Shown: positions 1 to 9,011, counted from the stretch's first letter. The stretch: DNA of 23,718 bases from Tissierella_B sp964485455 (GCA_964485455.1 CAZAJU010000028.1:1-23718), one strand, 5' to 3'. Program-made: numbers and translations. The notes: generated from the letters alone by a model not told the origin.

Positions 1-137
1 TTAACCTAACTAAGTAGTAAAATTATTTACATTTTATTGTATAATTAAACATCTTTATAAAACATTATACAAATAATTATATTAACATTATCTCATAGGA
101 ATATAAACCCAATTCTTTCATCAAATAATTTTATTTT

Positions 138-166
138 TCTACATAATTTGCTCTTTGTAGTATAAT
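138..166 (+). promoter_or_regulatory. pepT promoter (sigma-A type)
   Basis: The -10 hexamer TATAAT is at 161-166 and a partial -35 hexamer TCTACA is at 138-143, 17 bases apart. Transcription would begin near 173, leaving a leader of about 15 bases before the pepT start at 188. The -35 match is only 4 of 6, so the call rests mainly on the perfect -10 and its position. The rest of 1-172 is AT-rich and I see no gene in it. Confidence 0.6.
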
Positions 167-187
167 ATAAGTATGATTGGAGGAGAT

Positions 188-1411
188 ATGTTGGAAAACC
201 TAGTAAGTCGATTTATAAAATATGTTAAAATTGAAACAACCTCAGATGAGAGCTCTATTGCAGTACCAAGTACCCAAAATCAGCTAGCATTTGCAAAAGA
301 CCTAGCCAAAGAACTAGTAGAAATAGGCTTAACGGATGTTTCAGTGGATGATAAGGGATATGTAATGGCAACACTGCCAGCAAATGTAGAAAAAGATGTA
401 CCTGTGGTTGGCTTTATTGCACATATGGATACCAGTCCAGATATGTCAGGTCTAAATGTACAACCAAAGGTTATCGAAAATTATCAAGGTGGTGATATAA
501 TCCTAAATGAGGAAAAAAACATCATATTGTCACCAAAGGACTTCCCTGAACTAAATGACCATATAGGCATGGATTTAATCACTACAGATGGTACTACCCT
601 ACTTGGAGCTGATAATAAAGCAGGTATAGCTGAAATCGTTTCAGCCATGGAATATCTTGTAAAACATCCAAGCATTAAACATGGAGCTGTAAGAGTAGGA
701 TTTACACCAGATGAGGAAATAGGCAGGGGTGCAGATCATTTCAATGTTGAAAAATTTAATGCTGACTTTGCATATACTATTGATGGAGGACCTATAGGAG
801 AACTTCAATACGAGAACTTCAATGCAGCCAGTGCTTTTATAAATATTCAAGGTAGAAATGTTCATCCAGGGTCTGCTAAAAACAAAATGATTAATTCCAT
901 TACAATAGCTACTGAATTAAATAATATGTTGCCTATTCATCAAGTCCCAGAAGCAACGGAAAAATATGAGGGATTCTTTCATATAGTTCATTTTGAAGGT
1001 TCTGTTGAAAAAACTAAAACATCATATATCATCAGGGATCATTCAAAAGAAAAATTTGAAGAAAAGAAACAGCTTATTACAGATGCTGTGGCCTTCTTAA
1101 ACAAGAAATATGGAGATATAATCTCTCTTGAATTGAAGGATAGCTACTTTAATATGCGAGAAAAAATTGAGCCTGTAATTCACATTGTAGATATGGCTAA
1201 AAAGGCTATGGAAGACATTGGTATAACACCTATTGTAGAGCCTATTAGAGGCGGCACAGACGGTGCTAGATTATCTTATATGGATTTACCATGCCCTAAT
1301 ATTTTTACAGGTGGATTAAACTATCATGGAAAATTCGAATACGTGTCAGTTCAAGGCATGGAAAAGGCATACTATACTATATTACGAATTATAGAGATGT
1401 TAGCAGAATAA
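188..1411 (+). CDS. pepT: Peptidase T (tripeptide aminopeptidase)
   Basis: This is a cytoplasmic di-zinc exopeptidase of the M20 family that removes the N-terminal residue from tripeptides; it works in peptide utilisation. The 407-residue product has the PepT metal ligands and catalytic residues in order: AHMDT (His79, Asp81), GADNKAG (bridging Asp142), PDEEIG (Glu176 base, Glu177 ligand), TIDGG (Asp199) and NYHGKFEY (His380). These positions match the family closely, as does the length. An ATG lies 15 bases further upstream at 173, but it overlaps the Shine-Dalgarno GGAGGAG (179-185) and sits at the predicted transcription start, so I use the ATG at 188. It stands alone on the plus strand, with its own promoter, and converges on the aminotransferase gene. 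Confidence 0.95.
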   Translation: MLENLVSRFIKYVKIETTSDESSIAVPSTQNQLAFAKDLAKELVEIGLTDVSVDDKGYVMATLPANVEKDVPVVGFIAHMDTSPDMSGLNVQPKVIENYQGGDIILNEEKNIILSPKDFPELNDHIGMDLITTDGTTLLGADNKAGIAEIVSAMEYLVKHPSIKHGAVRVGFTPDEEIGRGADHFNVEKFNADFAYTIDGGPIGELQYENFNAASAFINIQGRNVHPGSAKNKMINSITIATELNNMLPIHQVPEATEKYEGFFHIVHFEGSVEKTKTSYIIRDHSKEKFEEKKQLITDAVAFLNKKYGDIISLELKDSYFNMREKIEPVIHIVDMAKKAMEDIGITPIVEPIRGGTDGARLSYMDLPCPNIFTGGLNYHGKFEYVSVQGMEKAYYTILRIIEMLAE

Positions 1412-1546
1412 GAAAAGCTTCTAAAGAAGCATTAGATGTAGCTTTTCTTGGTACTCATCAACGGAAAGTTCATTAAACCAAAAACTATTAAAGTAGAACT
1501 TTCCTATTTGTAATAAGAAAAAACCCGATATCGGGTTTTTCTTTTT
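1410..1546 (+). terminator. Three tandem hairpins, last one a bidirectional terminator
   Basis: Three inverted repeats follow pepT. The first pairs 1410-1419 with 1440-1449 (AAGAAAAGCT/AGCTTTTCTT) and starts inside the pepT stop codon. The second pairs 1463-1470 with 1497-1504 (GGAAAGTT/AACTTTCC). The third, 1519-1540, is built on AAAAACCCGAT/ATCGGGTTTTT and is followed by TTTTTCTTTTTC on the plus strand and by TTTTTTCTT on the minus strand. The third can terminate both pepT and the converging aminotransferase gene. The first two lack good T-runs and may protect the mRNA end. Confidence 0.8.
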
Positions 1547-1566
1547 CATAAAAGTATTTAGATAGA

Positions 1567-2406
1567 CTATGACCACTCTTCTTTATTTTTTTCTACATAT
1601 TCAGCTATCATATCATCATAAGCCTTATTTAAGGATCTTATAATCTCATTGTTTACTGAATTTAACTTAATATCATCTATTTCCGAAATAGGTAGGATAT
1701 TTACGCTTGTACCTGTCATAAATGCTCCGTCTAGCTTATTTAAATCATCTACATGAATGGAATTCTCAACTATTTTGATACCAAGTTTTTCTGCTATTTT
1801 GAAAAGGTGTTTTCTTGTAATTCCTAAAAGAATGTCTTCCTTAGGAGCTGTATATAATTTTTCTCCTTTTACAAAGAACATATTAGATCTACTACCTTCA
1901 GGAATATATCCATCCTTTCTTAGCAATAAAGCTTCAAAAGCTCCCTTCTCCTTCATTACCCTTGCAACATCTTCTTTAAAGTTAGTATGGAGAACCTTTG
2001 CATTAGGATTATCCCTTTCATAATTATATAATACTGTCTTGATTCCATTATCATAGTATTCCTTAGGAGGGTAGAAACTTTCTACACAGAATGCTGCGAA
2101 GAATTTTTTCCCATCTGATTCTCCGGATAAAAGTTTGATATTTCCATTTACCAAATGGTTATTGAGTATGGTCTCTTTTATGGCAGATTTAATATCTCCT
2201 TCACTGCTTCCTAAATCCATCCCTGTAAGTTTAGAGGATTCATACATTCTATTTAGATGGTCTTCTAGATAAATAGGTACACCTTTAATTACTCTAATGA
2301 TTTCATAAATAGGTGGTTTAGTAATACCTTCGAAAATTGTCAATTCATTGGAGCTTGTTAGCTTTCCATTTACTACATAAAAGTCCTTAATTACTTCCGA
2401 TTTCAT
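1567..2406 (-). CDS. Class IV pyridoxal-phosphate aminotransferase (branched-chain/D-amino acid type)
   Basis: The 279-residue protein belongs to fold-type IV PLP enzymes, which include branched-chain aminotransferases, D-amino acid aminotransferases and aminodeoxychorismate lyases. Aligning its GAFEALLL segment with the same segment of D-amino acid aminotransferase places the Schiff-base lysine at Lys137 (NAKVLH). Glu170 in PEGSRSN would contact the PLP ring nitrogen, and ILLGITR (192-198) and TGTSVNILP form the phosphate and substrate side. The length is nearest D-amino acid aminotransferase or lyase members. Substrate cannot be fixed from sequence. The start has an AGGGGG Shine-Dalgarno and lies 10 bases past the stop of the upstream lipoprotein gene, so the two are probably one transcript. 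Confidence 0.85.
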   Translation of the reverse strand: MKSEVIKDFYVVNGKLTSSNELTIFEGITKPPIYEIIRVIKGVPIYLEDHLNRMYESSKLTGMDLGSSEGDIKSAIKETILNNHLVNGNIKLLSGESDGKKFFAAFCVESFYPPKEYYDNGIKTVLYNYERDNPNAKVLHTNFKEDVARVMKEKGAFEALLLRKDGYIPEGSRSNMFFVKGEKLYTAPKEDILLGITRKHLFKIAEKLGIKIVENSIHVDDLNKLDGAFMTGTSVNILPISEIDDIKLNSVNNEIIRSLNKAYDDMIAEYVEKNKEEWS

Positions 2407-2416
2407 ATTATCCCCC

Positions 2417-3340
2417 TTATTTTTCTAGTTCCTTTAAATTATTGATAATTATATCTTTTTTTATCATAAATAGTCTTCTGCTATTTTCTACAAAACTTTC
2501 CTTAAAATCCATTAAAGATAAATTAACTTTATCAACTTTTTCTTTCTTGTCCTCTTCCAGCTTTAGCCTTATAAGATTGATGTTTTCACCCCTATCTGTT
2601 AAAACCTTAGATGCCCCTACTAAATCTCTAGCTACTGCCCTAAGATAGGCCTGATATGCAGCATATTTTATGGCTGATACATCCCCTCCAATATCGTCAG
2701 TAAATAAATCATAGATTGGCTTTAGTCTTAGAAAAGATTGACTAGCATAATCATAGACCTCGATGATCTTCTTATCTTCTATAGCCTTGGTCATTTTATT
2801 GAAGGATACTTCAAAAGCATCAGCTGACTCCTTAGTTAAGCCCTTCTTCTGTCCCTCTGCTTCAAAGCTATTCCAATGAGAATGTATATCTTCTATCTTC
2901 TTCTGAGCTTCATTCCACTTCTTATCTATATCTTCTTTTTTCTTATCAGGTGTTAGTGGAGTGGGCTTTTGACCGCTGGATTTCTGTGTAGGCTGCCTTT
3001 TATCTGATATGCCATCAGCGGATTCTCCATTACCTGAACCACTAGATCCTGATTCGCCATTGCCACCTTGGGTGGCACCTTGACTTTTTTCTCCTTGAGC
3101 TTCCTCTTTTGCATCTTCCTCTGATTTTTTCTTTTGGACTTCTTCTAATGGAATATCGAGGGATAGCTTTTCAATATCTCCCACGGTTTTTAACAAGTCA
3201 TCAATCCCCTTAGAAAGGGAAGCAAGACTTTCAGGTGCCTTGTCCTTAGGTTTAATAGCTGTTTGATTACTATCTTTTTTACAACCAGCTAATACCAATA
3301 ACAGTATAACATATATTAATAAAATTTTTCTTAATTTCAT
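2417..3340 (-). CDS. Lipoprotein of unknown function with low-complexity linker
   Basis: I do not recognise this family. The 307-residue protein begins with a lipoprotein signal (hydrophobic residues 6-17, lipobox LAGC, Cys20), so it should be anchored on the outer face of the membrane. Residues about 70-135 are a disordered linker rich in Gly, Ser, Glu, Lys and Gln (for example GNGESGSSGSGNGES). Residues about 140-307 are predicted to be mainly helical and charged, without cysteines or a recognisable active site. It precedes the aminotransferase gene by 10 bases. Its Shine-Dalgarno AGGTG (3348-3352) is part of the terminator hairpin that follows cls, so its translation may depend on whether that hairpin forms. 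Confidence 0.75.
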   Translation of the reverse strand: MKLRKILLIYVILLLVLAGCKKDSNQTAIKPKDKAPESLASLSKGIDDLLKTVGDIEKLSLDIPLEEVQKKKSEEDAKEEAQGEKSQGATQGGNGESGSSGSGNGESADGISDKRQPTQKSSGQKPTPLTPDKKKEDIDKKWNEAQKKIEDIHSHWNSFEAEGQKKGLTKESADAFEVSFNKMTKAIEDKKIIEVYDYASQSFLRLKPIYDLFTDDIGGDVSAIKYAAYQAYLRAVARDLVGASKVLTDRGENINLIRLKLEEDKKEKVDKVNLSLMDFKESFVENSRRLFMIKKDIIINNLKELEK

Positions 3341-3384
3341 AAAAAATCACCTCAGGATTAGTTTATCCTAAGGTGTTTTTTTTT
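3341..3384 (-). terminator. Terminator after cls, overlapping the next gene's ribosome binding site
   Basis: On the minus strand CACCTTAGGAT pairs with ATCCTGAGGTG (3348-3358 with 3365-3375; one G-U pair, six-base loop), followed by TTTTTT at 3341-3346. The cls stop is 11 bases upstream. The hairpin's 3' arm holds AGGTG, the Shine-Dalgarno for the lipoprotein ATG at 3340. The same repeat has nine T's on the plus strand, so it could also stop antisense transcription. Confidence 0.85.
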
Positions 3385-3385
3385 A

Positions 3386-4846
3386 TCATAATATGGGCGA
3401 TAATAACCTTGAAATTGATTCTTTAATTTTCACTAGCCTAGAGCGTTTCGAGTAGCTTTCTATTGTAATCTCCTTGCAATCTTCCAAGTCTTTGTAAAAC
3501 TGTTCAGTAAGCTTGAGATTTGTTATATCATCATAAATAAATGCATTGACCTCAAAATTCAATTTAAAACTTCTAATATCTAAATTTGCCGTTCCAACAG
3601 AGGAAACAAAATCATCCATAATAAATACCTTAGAGTGTAGAAAGCCTTTTTCATAGGTATAGAATTTGACACCAGCATGAAGAAGCTCTCCAATATAGCT
3701 TAGGCCAGCCCAATATACAAAGATATGGTCTGGTTTATTTGGTATCATTACCCTCACATCCACACCTGATAGTCCTGCAGTTTTTATTGCCTCAAACATG
3801 CTATCATCAGGTATAAAATACGGGGTCTGTATATACATCTTGTGTCTAGCATTGGCTATCATTTTCATATAGCCATCCTTGATGCTAGGCCATTTAGAGT
3901 CCGGCCCACTGGTTACTATTTGTATTCCTGCAGCGTTACTATCAATATTATCTTCAACAAGGTAGCTCTGAAAGTTTCCGACAGCCTTCTTTGTAGCAAA
4001 TCTCCAGTCTAAATAAAATCTCCATTGAAGTGAACCTATGGATGAACCTGTAACCTTTATATGAACATCTCGCCAAAAACCAAATCTCTTTTTCTTCCCC
4101 AGATACTCATCTCCAACATTAAAACCTCCAAGATATGCCTCTATACCATCTATAATGACTATCTTTCTATGGTTTCTATAATTTATACGAACATTGAATA
4201 TTGGTATAAATGGAGGGAAGAATACCCCAAATTCTCCACCGGCATCAATAAAAGGCTGTAGGAACTTCTTTGTAAGGGTCCTACCTCCCATTCCATCCAC
4301 TAAAAGCTTTACTTCGAGGCCTTCTTTAGCCTTTTTAGTTAAAGCATCCAGCACCTTCTGCCCCAAGTCATCATTTTTGAATATATAATATTCCATATGG
4401 ATAAATCTTTTAGCTTTATCTATGCTTTCCATAAGGGCTTTAAACTTTTCCTCACCTGAGAAATATAGTTCTACAGTATTATCCTGTGTAAAATATGCCT
4501 TACTGCTAATCAAATGCATCTTAATAAGGTCTGAATAATTAAGGAAATTTGGATCCTTGTAATAAAACTCCTTATTTTCAAGCTGTTTTACCTGTTCCTC
4601 AGCTATATCCGAATAACAGTTGTCAACATCCTCTTTTAACTTAAACATCTTGGATTTTGATAAATCCTGTCCAAGAAAAAGATATAGTATAAATCCTATA
4701 CCAGGTAGAAACATGAGCACCATTAGCCACAACCATGTTGTAGTAGGATTTCTTCTTTCGAAAAAAACCAAGAGTATTCCTAATAGAATATTTATCCATA
4801 TTAAGTTCATAAATATCCATGAATATGCCTCAATAAAGGTGCTCAT
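3386..4846 (-). CDS. cls: Cardiolipin synthase (phospholipase D family)
   Basis: This membrane enzyme condenses two phosphatidylglycerol molecules into cardiolipin and glycerol. The 486-residue protein has two N-terminal membrane segments (about residues 11-29 and 37-58, the cardiolipin synthase N-terminal domain) and two phospholipase D motifs: NHRKIVIID (His226, Lys228, Asp233) and LHSKVFIMD (His404, Lys406, Asp411). Both are intact, each followed by the usual Gly/Asn-rich stretch (GGFNVGDEY and GTANLDIRSF). Length is typical. The Shine-Dalgarno AAAGGAGGA directly follows the typA stop codon, 11 bases before this ATG, so it is very likely translated from the typA transcript. A terminator follows. 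Confidence 0.95.
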   Translation of the reverse strand: MSTFIEAYSWIFMNLIWINILLGILLVFFERRNPTTTWLWLMVLMFLPGIGFILYLFLGQDLSKSKMFKLKEDVDNCYSDIAEEQVKQLENKEFYYKDPNFLNYSDLIKMHLISSKAYFTQDNTVELYFSGEEKFKALMESIDKAKRFIHMEYYIFKNDDLGQKVLDALTKKAKEGLEVKLLVDGMGGRTLTKKFLQPFIDAGGEFGVFFPPFIPIFNVRINYRNHRKIVIIDGIEAYLGGFNVGDEYLGKKKRFGFWRDVHIKVTGSSIGSLQWRFYLDWRFATKKAVGNFQSYLVEDNIDSNAAGIQIVTSGPDSKWPSIKDGYMKMIANARHKMYIQTPYFIPDDSMFEAIKTAGLSGVDVRVMIPNKPDHIFVYWAGLSYIGELLHAGVKFYTYEKGFLHSKVFIMDDFVSSVGTANLDIRSFKLNFEVNAFIYDDITNLKLTEQFYKDLEDCKEITIESYSKRSRLVKIKESISRLLSPIL

Positions 4847-4857
4847 AGTATCCTCCT

Positions 4858-6687
4858 TTAATTATTTTTCTTAGATTTATATCTTAGATTTGCATCAAGA
4901 ATTCTCTTTCTGATTCTATAATTAAGAGGTGTTACCTCAATTAGCTCATCATCCTCAATAAACTCTAAAGCCTCTTCAAGTGACATTATCTTAGGTGGAG
5001 ATAATCTAAGGGCCTCATCTGAACCAGATGCTCTAACGTTGGATTGATTTTTCTTTTTAGTTACATTTACTTCAATATCTTGACCCTTTGGATTTGAACC
5101 GATTACCATCCCTGCATAAACATTTACACCTGGTCCTACAAACAATACTCCTCTTTCTTGGGCAGCATGAAGACCATAGGTAGTGGTTTCGCCTGTTTCA
5201 TAGGCTATTAAAGAGCCAACATTTCTTGTAGCAATATCACCTTTATATGGTGCATATTCGTCAAATATTGAGTTCATTATACCATTACCCTTTGTATCAG
5301 TTAAAAATTCAGATCTATATCCAATTAATCCCCTTGCAGGTATAGAGAAAATGATTCTAGCATATCCGCTTGTAGCTTCTGACATGCTAACTAGCTCTCC
5401 TTTTCTTTGCCCTAGCTTATCTATTACTGTTCCAATAAAGTCAGTAGAAACATCTATGGTCACTTTCTCCATTGGTTCTAGCTTCTTGCCATCATCATCA
5501 TATTTAAAAAGCACCTCTGGCTTAGAAATCTGGAATTCATAGCCTTCTCTACGCATATTTTCTATTAGAACTGAAAGATGAAGTTCTCCTCTTCCAGATA
5601 CCTTAAAGGCATCAGTAGACTCAGTATCCTCTACTCTTAATGATACGTCAGTTTGAAGCTCTCTATATATTCTATTTCTTATCTGTCTAGATGTTACAAA
5701 TTTACCTTCACGACCAGCAAATGGACTATTGTTTACTGAAAATGTCATTGCAAGTGTTGGTTCTGAAATCTTAACAAATGGAAGAGCTTCAGGAGTGTCA
5801 ATAGGACAAATAGTATCTCCTATATGGATATCTTCAACTCCTGTAACAGCTATTATACTACCTACTGTTGCTTCATTAACCTCAACTCTATTTAAGCCTT
5901 CGAATTCAAAAAGCTTGCTTATTTTTACCTTCCTTATATTTTCTGGATGTAAATAATTCACTATAACAGCATCTTGATTAGTCTTTATAGTACCCCTATC
6001 AATCTTTCCTATTCCTATTCTTCCAACATAATCGTTATAGTCTATAGTAGAAATCAGAACTTGCAATGGCGCCTCCATATCTCCTTCAGGCGCAGGAATA
6101 TATTTCATAATAGTTTCAAATAAGATTTCCATAGACTCATTTTCAACCTCAGGGACTAGTGAAGATGCTCCTACCTTTGCTGATGTAAAAACAAACGGAC
6201 ATTCAAGTTGTTTTTCGTCTGCACCTAATTCTATAAATAAGTCCAATAATTCATCTATAACCTCATCTGGTCTTGCTTCAGGTCTGTCGATTTTGTTTAT
6301 TGCCACAATTACTGGAAGCTTTAACTCTAGAGCTTTTTTCAATACGAACTTAGTTTGTGGCATAGGTCCTTCAAATGCATCTACAAGTAAAACTACTCCA
6401 TTTACCATCTTTAAAACACGTTCTACTTCTCCACCGAAATCAGCATGACCTGGTGTATCTATTATGTTTATCTTTGTACCATTATAATTTACTGAAGTAT
6501 TCTTAGATAGAATAGTTATCCCACGTTCTTTTTCTATATCATTGGAGTCCATAACTCTTTCCTCTACTACTTGGTTTGTTCTAAAGGTACCTGACTGCTT
6601 TAACAAGGCATCAACCAAAGTAGTCTTTCCATGGTCAACATGGGCTATTATGGCAATATTTCTTACATCTTCTCTTTTAATATTCAT
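4858..6687 (-). CDS. typA: Translational GTPase TypA/BipA
   Basis: TypA/BipA is a ribosome-binding GTPase of the elongation factor family that aids large-subunit assembly, especially under cold or other stress. The 609-residue protein shows the GTPase motifs in order: P-loop AHVDHGKTT (15-23), switch region with RGITI, DTPGH (77-81), NKID (131-134) and SAK for G5. The domain II, III and V regions follow, and the BipA-specific C-terminal domain includes GRGELHLSVL, PARGLIGYR and a Lys/Asn-rich KKKNQSN stretch. Length matches the family. An AAGGG Shine-Dalgarno precedes the ATG, with a leader of about 45 bases behind the promoter at 6742-6769. It leads a typA-cls unit. Confidence 0.96.
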   Translation of the reverse strand: MNIKREDVRNIAIIAHVDHGKTTLVDALLKQSGTFRTNQVVEERVMDSNDIEKERGITILSKNTSVNYNGTKINIIDTPGHADFGGEVERVLKMVNGVVLLVDAFEGPMPQTKFVLKKALELKLPVIVAINKIDRPEARPDEVIDELLDLFIELGADEKQLECPFVFTSAKVGASSLVPEVENESMEILFETIMKYIPAPEGDMEAPLQVLISTIDYNDYVGRIGIGKIDRGTIKTNQDAVIVNYLHPENIRKVKISKLFEFEGLNRVEVNEATVGSIIAVTGVEDIHIGDTICPIDTPEALPFVKISEPTLAMTFSVNNSPFAGREGKFVTSRQIRNRIYRELQTDVSLRVEDTESTDAFKVSGRGELHLSVLIENMRREGYEFQISKPEVLFKYDDDGKKLEPMEKVTIDVSTDFIGTVIDKLGQRKGELVSMSEATSGYARIIFSIPARGLIGYRSEFLTDTKGNGIMNSIFDEYAPYKGDIATRNVGSLIAYETGETTTYGLHAAQERGVLFVGPGVNVYAGMVIGSNPKGQDIEVNVTKKKNQSNVRASGSDEALRLSPPKIMSLEEALEFIEDDELIEVTPLNYRIRKRILDANLRYKSKKNN

Positions 6688-6741
6688 TCAACATTTCCCT
6701 TCTTGTATCATAAATTGTTCGTTCTTGTCGCTAACTTTAAT

Positions 6742-6769
6742 ATTCTATCATACTTTATCCCAAATACAA
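6742..6769 (-). promoter_or_regulatory. typA promoter (extended -10)
   Basis: On the minus strand the -10 is TAGAAT (6742-6747), with TG one base upstream (an extended -10), and the -35 is TTGTAT (6764-6769), spacer 16. The -35 is weak; the extended -10 compensates. It is placed 55 bases before the typA start. Confidence 0.5.
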
Positions 6770-6787
6770 AATAAATATTTAAGCTTA

Positions 6788-6851
6788 GAGTAAAGTCCTA
6801 TAAGGATTTCTCCACTACTACAATAAGACTATGGAACTCTCCGCCTTATTG
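6788..6851 (-). repeat. Intergenic element of two hairpins (element A)
   Basis: On the minus strand CAATAAGGC pairs with GTCTTATTG (6843-6851 with 6821-6829, one G-U), enclosing GGAGAGTTCCATA. It is followed by a second imperfect stem in which TCCT pairs with AGGA inside GAG...CTC (6788-6812). It lies between the YcdB-protein terminator and the typA promoter and codes for no convincing protein. Its start, GCAATAAGGCGG, resembles GCAACGAGGCGG in the intergenic element at 22822-22910, so it may be a dispersed repeat or structured RNA. Confidence 0.4.
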
Positions 6852-6853
6852 CA

Positions 6854-6887
6854 AAATAAAAGGCGATACAAAGATCACCTTTTATTT
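6854..6887 (-). terminator. Terminator after the YcdB/SLH gene
   Basis: Fourteen base pairs join 6854-6867 with 6874-6887 (AAATAAAAGG core, one G-U on the minus strand, six-base loop). The T content is within the 3' arm (CCTTTTATTTT) rather than a separate run, so termination may be partial. It lies 13 bases past the stop at 6900. Confidence 0.65.
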
Positions 6888-6899
6888 GATTAAGAATAT

Positions 6900-8999
6900 T
6901 TAATTAAACATATAGTTATATATTATACTTGCTGCATCTTCTCTTTTTAGTTCATATTTTGGTCTGATATTGTCAGTACCATCACCTACAATAATTCTAA
7001 GTCCATACGCTATATTCATATATCCTATTAGATTAGGATCTATGCTTTTACTATCCTTAAATATATCCCCAAAAATATTAGGTATTTCTGCTATCTTTGA
7101 ATAGTTCATAACTCTCAATACATATTTAACTGCTTCTTCCTTAGTTACTATTCTTTCAGGGTTCTTTTCATCCTCTTTTATAATATTAGCTCTTATTAAC
7201 TCATCGTATATGTTTTCTATTTCCCCTTCTGTATGGTTGCTATAGGAGTTCATAGACTTAAATAAAAGATATATAAAGTCTTTTTGCTTTATTTTCTGCT
7301 TTGGCATAAACATATCTGAGCTAAAGGCTACTCCATATTGAGCTAGAGTTTCAATTTTATTCTTTGCATAAGAACTAGCTAAGTCATTGTACACCACAAC
7401 TTTACTAGTCTTATATGGCATACCATTATAGTCCAAAATTTCTCCAGTATGGGAATCAATAATGGATGGTTTATTTGTATTAACTCCATAAACCAACTTA
7501 ATCTCTTTGTTTTCTTCATATGGCTTATTAAAATCAAAAATTGTAGCATATTTCAATTCATATCCAATATCATTGAATAATACGTCATATGCCTCATCTA
7601 AAGAGATTATATCTCCCTTTTTAGGAAACTCTCCTCTAAACCAATCTAGGTTGAAATTTATAACTTCCTTGTTAACTGTATCTACACCTATATTTATTCC
7701 GTCACTTTCTACATAAATATCATCTGACTTTCGAATAAATCTAAAATAATAGGTTGTCAATCCTTCTTTATTATTTTCGTCTACAAGTTCAACAAGATTG
7801 AACTTCTCTGGTTGTGAGTTTTGTAAATAAGACTTAGCAATTTCCAGTGCCTCACTCTTAGTTATTACTGGCTTATCATTTGGATTATAGCCATTGTATT
7901 TGTTGAAACTAATTATTTCTCCTGTCTTAGCATTAAAGGAAACATCTGCGCTTAAGACTTCATTATCTATCTTCTTATTAAAGTATACTGACCAGATATA
8001 GTCTCCCGGATTCTTGTAATCATTAAATAGGTTCTTTCCTTGAAGTATATAGGTGTCATCTAACGATAGGATTTCTCTTGCCTTAGATTCTAATTCATTC
8101 ACATCCAAAATCCCTACAAGTTTATCTATTTCAGCCCTTTCTTCAGGTGTAATAATAGTATTTCCAACAGCCATATCCTTCTCATCAGCTGCACCTTCAC
8201 CCATGCCATTCCCACCAAAGTATTCTATGTTTAGTGTCTCTCCGGTAAATGCATCTATTACCTTTAAACCATTAAGTGGTGCATATGCTAAGAAGTATTT
8301 TGATGGTTCGTTTGTATTAATATCTCTAAAGGTTCTATTTGAGGACTTGTATACTAATTTTAGGCCTATCTTATCCTTGTAAGCTACTTTTCCCGCATCC
8401 ATTGAAATAACACCTGTAATATTTGGAAACTCAATATCTCTATCCCAGTTTGTATAGTAGTTTGTCAATTCTCCTGTGTATTTGTTTATGGTAATATTTA
8501 TGTTATTATCAGGGTAAGGAATGTTATTTACAAGTCTAGTAAAATTAAATCCATATTCATAATCAGCAGAGCGAATGGGATCATTATTTTCAACTAATTT
8601 TATATTATTTATATTAGTTGGATCCACATTTTTAATAAGGTCCTTGGCTATTTCAAGCGCTTGGTTTCTATCATATTTAGGAAGTCTTGACTCAGGCTCT
8701 ATAAAACTTGGATTATACTTGTTGTAGGATATTATATTGCCTTTAGAATCAGTACTTATGCTAATGTTATCCATTTTATTAGTGGAGTCGCTCCAGTTAA
8801 AATAAAAGTATACATTGTTACCAGAAGAACTTATTGAGGAGTTAAAGGTATCATAATTATTAGAGATATTAAACATAGTCTTAACCTTAAAAATAACTGC
8901 TTCCATCTCCTTGTTAAAAGCAGTTTCTCCATATACATCCAACTGTACTCCTCCCAAAATTATAGCAGCTACCAATAGAAAAATTAATGTTTTTTTCAC
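6900..8999 (-). CDS. Secreted protein with two YcdB/YcdC repeats and a C-terminal SLH domain
   Basis: The 699-residue protein starts with a Sec signal peptide (about residues 1-24, cleavage near VYGET) and no lipobox. Two copies of the YcdB/YcdC-type repeat follow, about residues 40-215 and 310-500; each has the pattern FNxxTGExxSFNKYN, then a helix with EALEIAKxxL, then a strand-rich half ending in a W(D/F)R segment. These repeats are PepSY-like. Residues about 560-699 resemble S-layer homology modules, the last being clear (IFGDIFKDS, AYGLRIIVGDG, LKREDAASIIYNYM). That suggests attachment to the cell wall polymer. Function is unknown; PepSY-like domains are often linked to protease inhibition. 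It begins 12 bases past the stop of the RsbW-like gene, so it is probably co-expressed. Confidence 0.8.
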   Translation of the reverse strand: MKKTLIFLLVAAIILGGVQLDVYGETAFNKEMEAVIFKVKTMFNISNNYDTFNSSISSSGNNVYFYFNWSDSTNKMDNISISTDSKGNIISYNKYNPSFIEPESRLPKYDRNQALEIAKDLIKNVDPTNINNIKLVENNDPIRSADYEYGFNFTRLVNNIPYPDNNINITINKYTGELTNYYTNWDRDIEFPNITGVISMDAGKVAYKDKIGLKLVYKSSNRTFRDINTNEPSKYFLAYAPLNGLKVIDAFTGETLNIEYFGGNGMGEGAADEKDMAVGNTIITPEERAEIDKLVGILDVNELESKAREILSLDDTYILQGKNLFNDYKNPGDYIWSVYFNKKIDNEVLSADVSFNAKTGEIISFNKYNGYNPNDKPVITKSEALEIAKSYLQNSQPEKFNLVELVDENNKEGLTTYYFRFIRKSDDIYVESDGINIGVDTVNKEVINFNLDWFRGEFPKKGDIISLDEAYDVLFNDIGYELKYATIFDFNKPYEENKEIKLVYGVNTNKPSIIDSHTGEILDYNGMPYKTSKVVVYNDLASSYAKNKIETLAQYGVAFSSDMFMPKQKIKQKDFIYLLFKSMNSYSNHTEGEIENIYDELIRANIIKEDEKNPERIVTKEEAVKYVLRVMNYSKIAEIPNIFGDIFKDSKSIDPNLIGYMNIAYGLRIIVGDGTDNIRPKYELKREDAASIIYNYMFN

Positions 9000-9011
9000 A
9001 CCATCTGCCTC

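Noticed and set aside
263..285. Possible alternative ATG-free internal start of pepT
   Set aside because: The region encodes ordinary conserved N-terminal residues and has no ribosome binding site.
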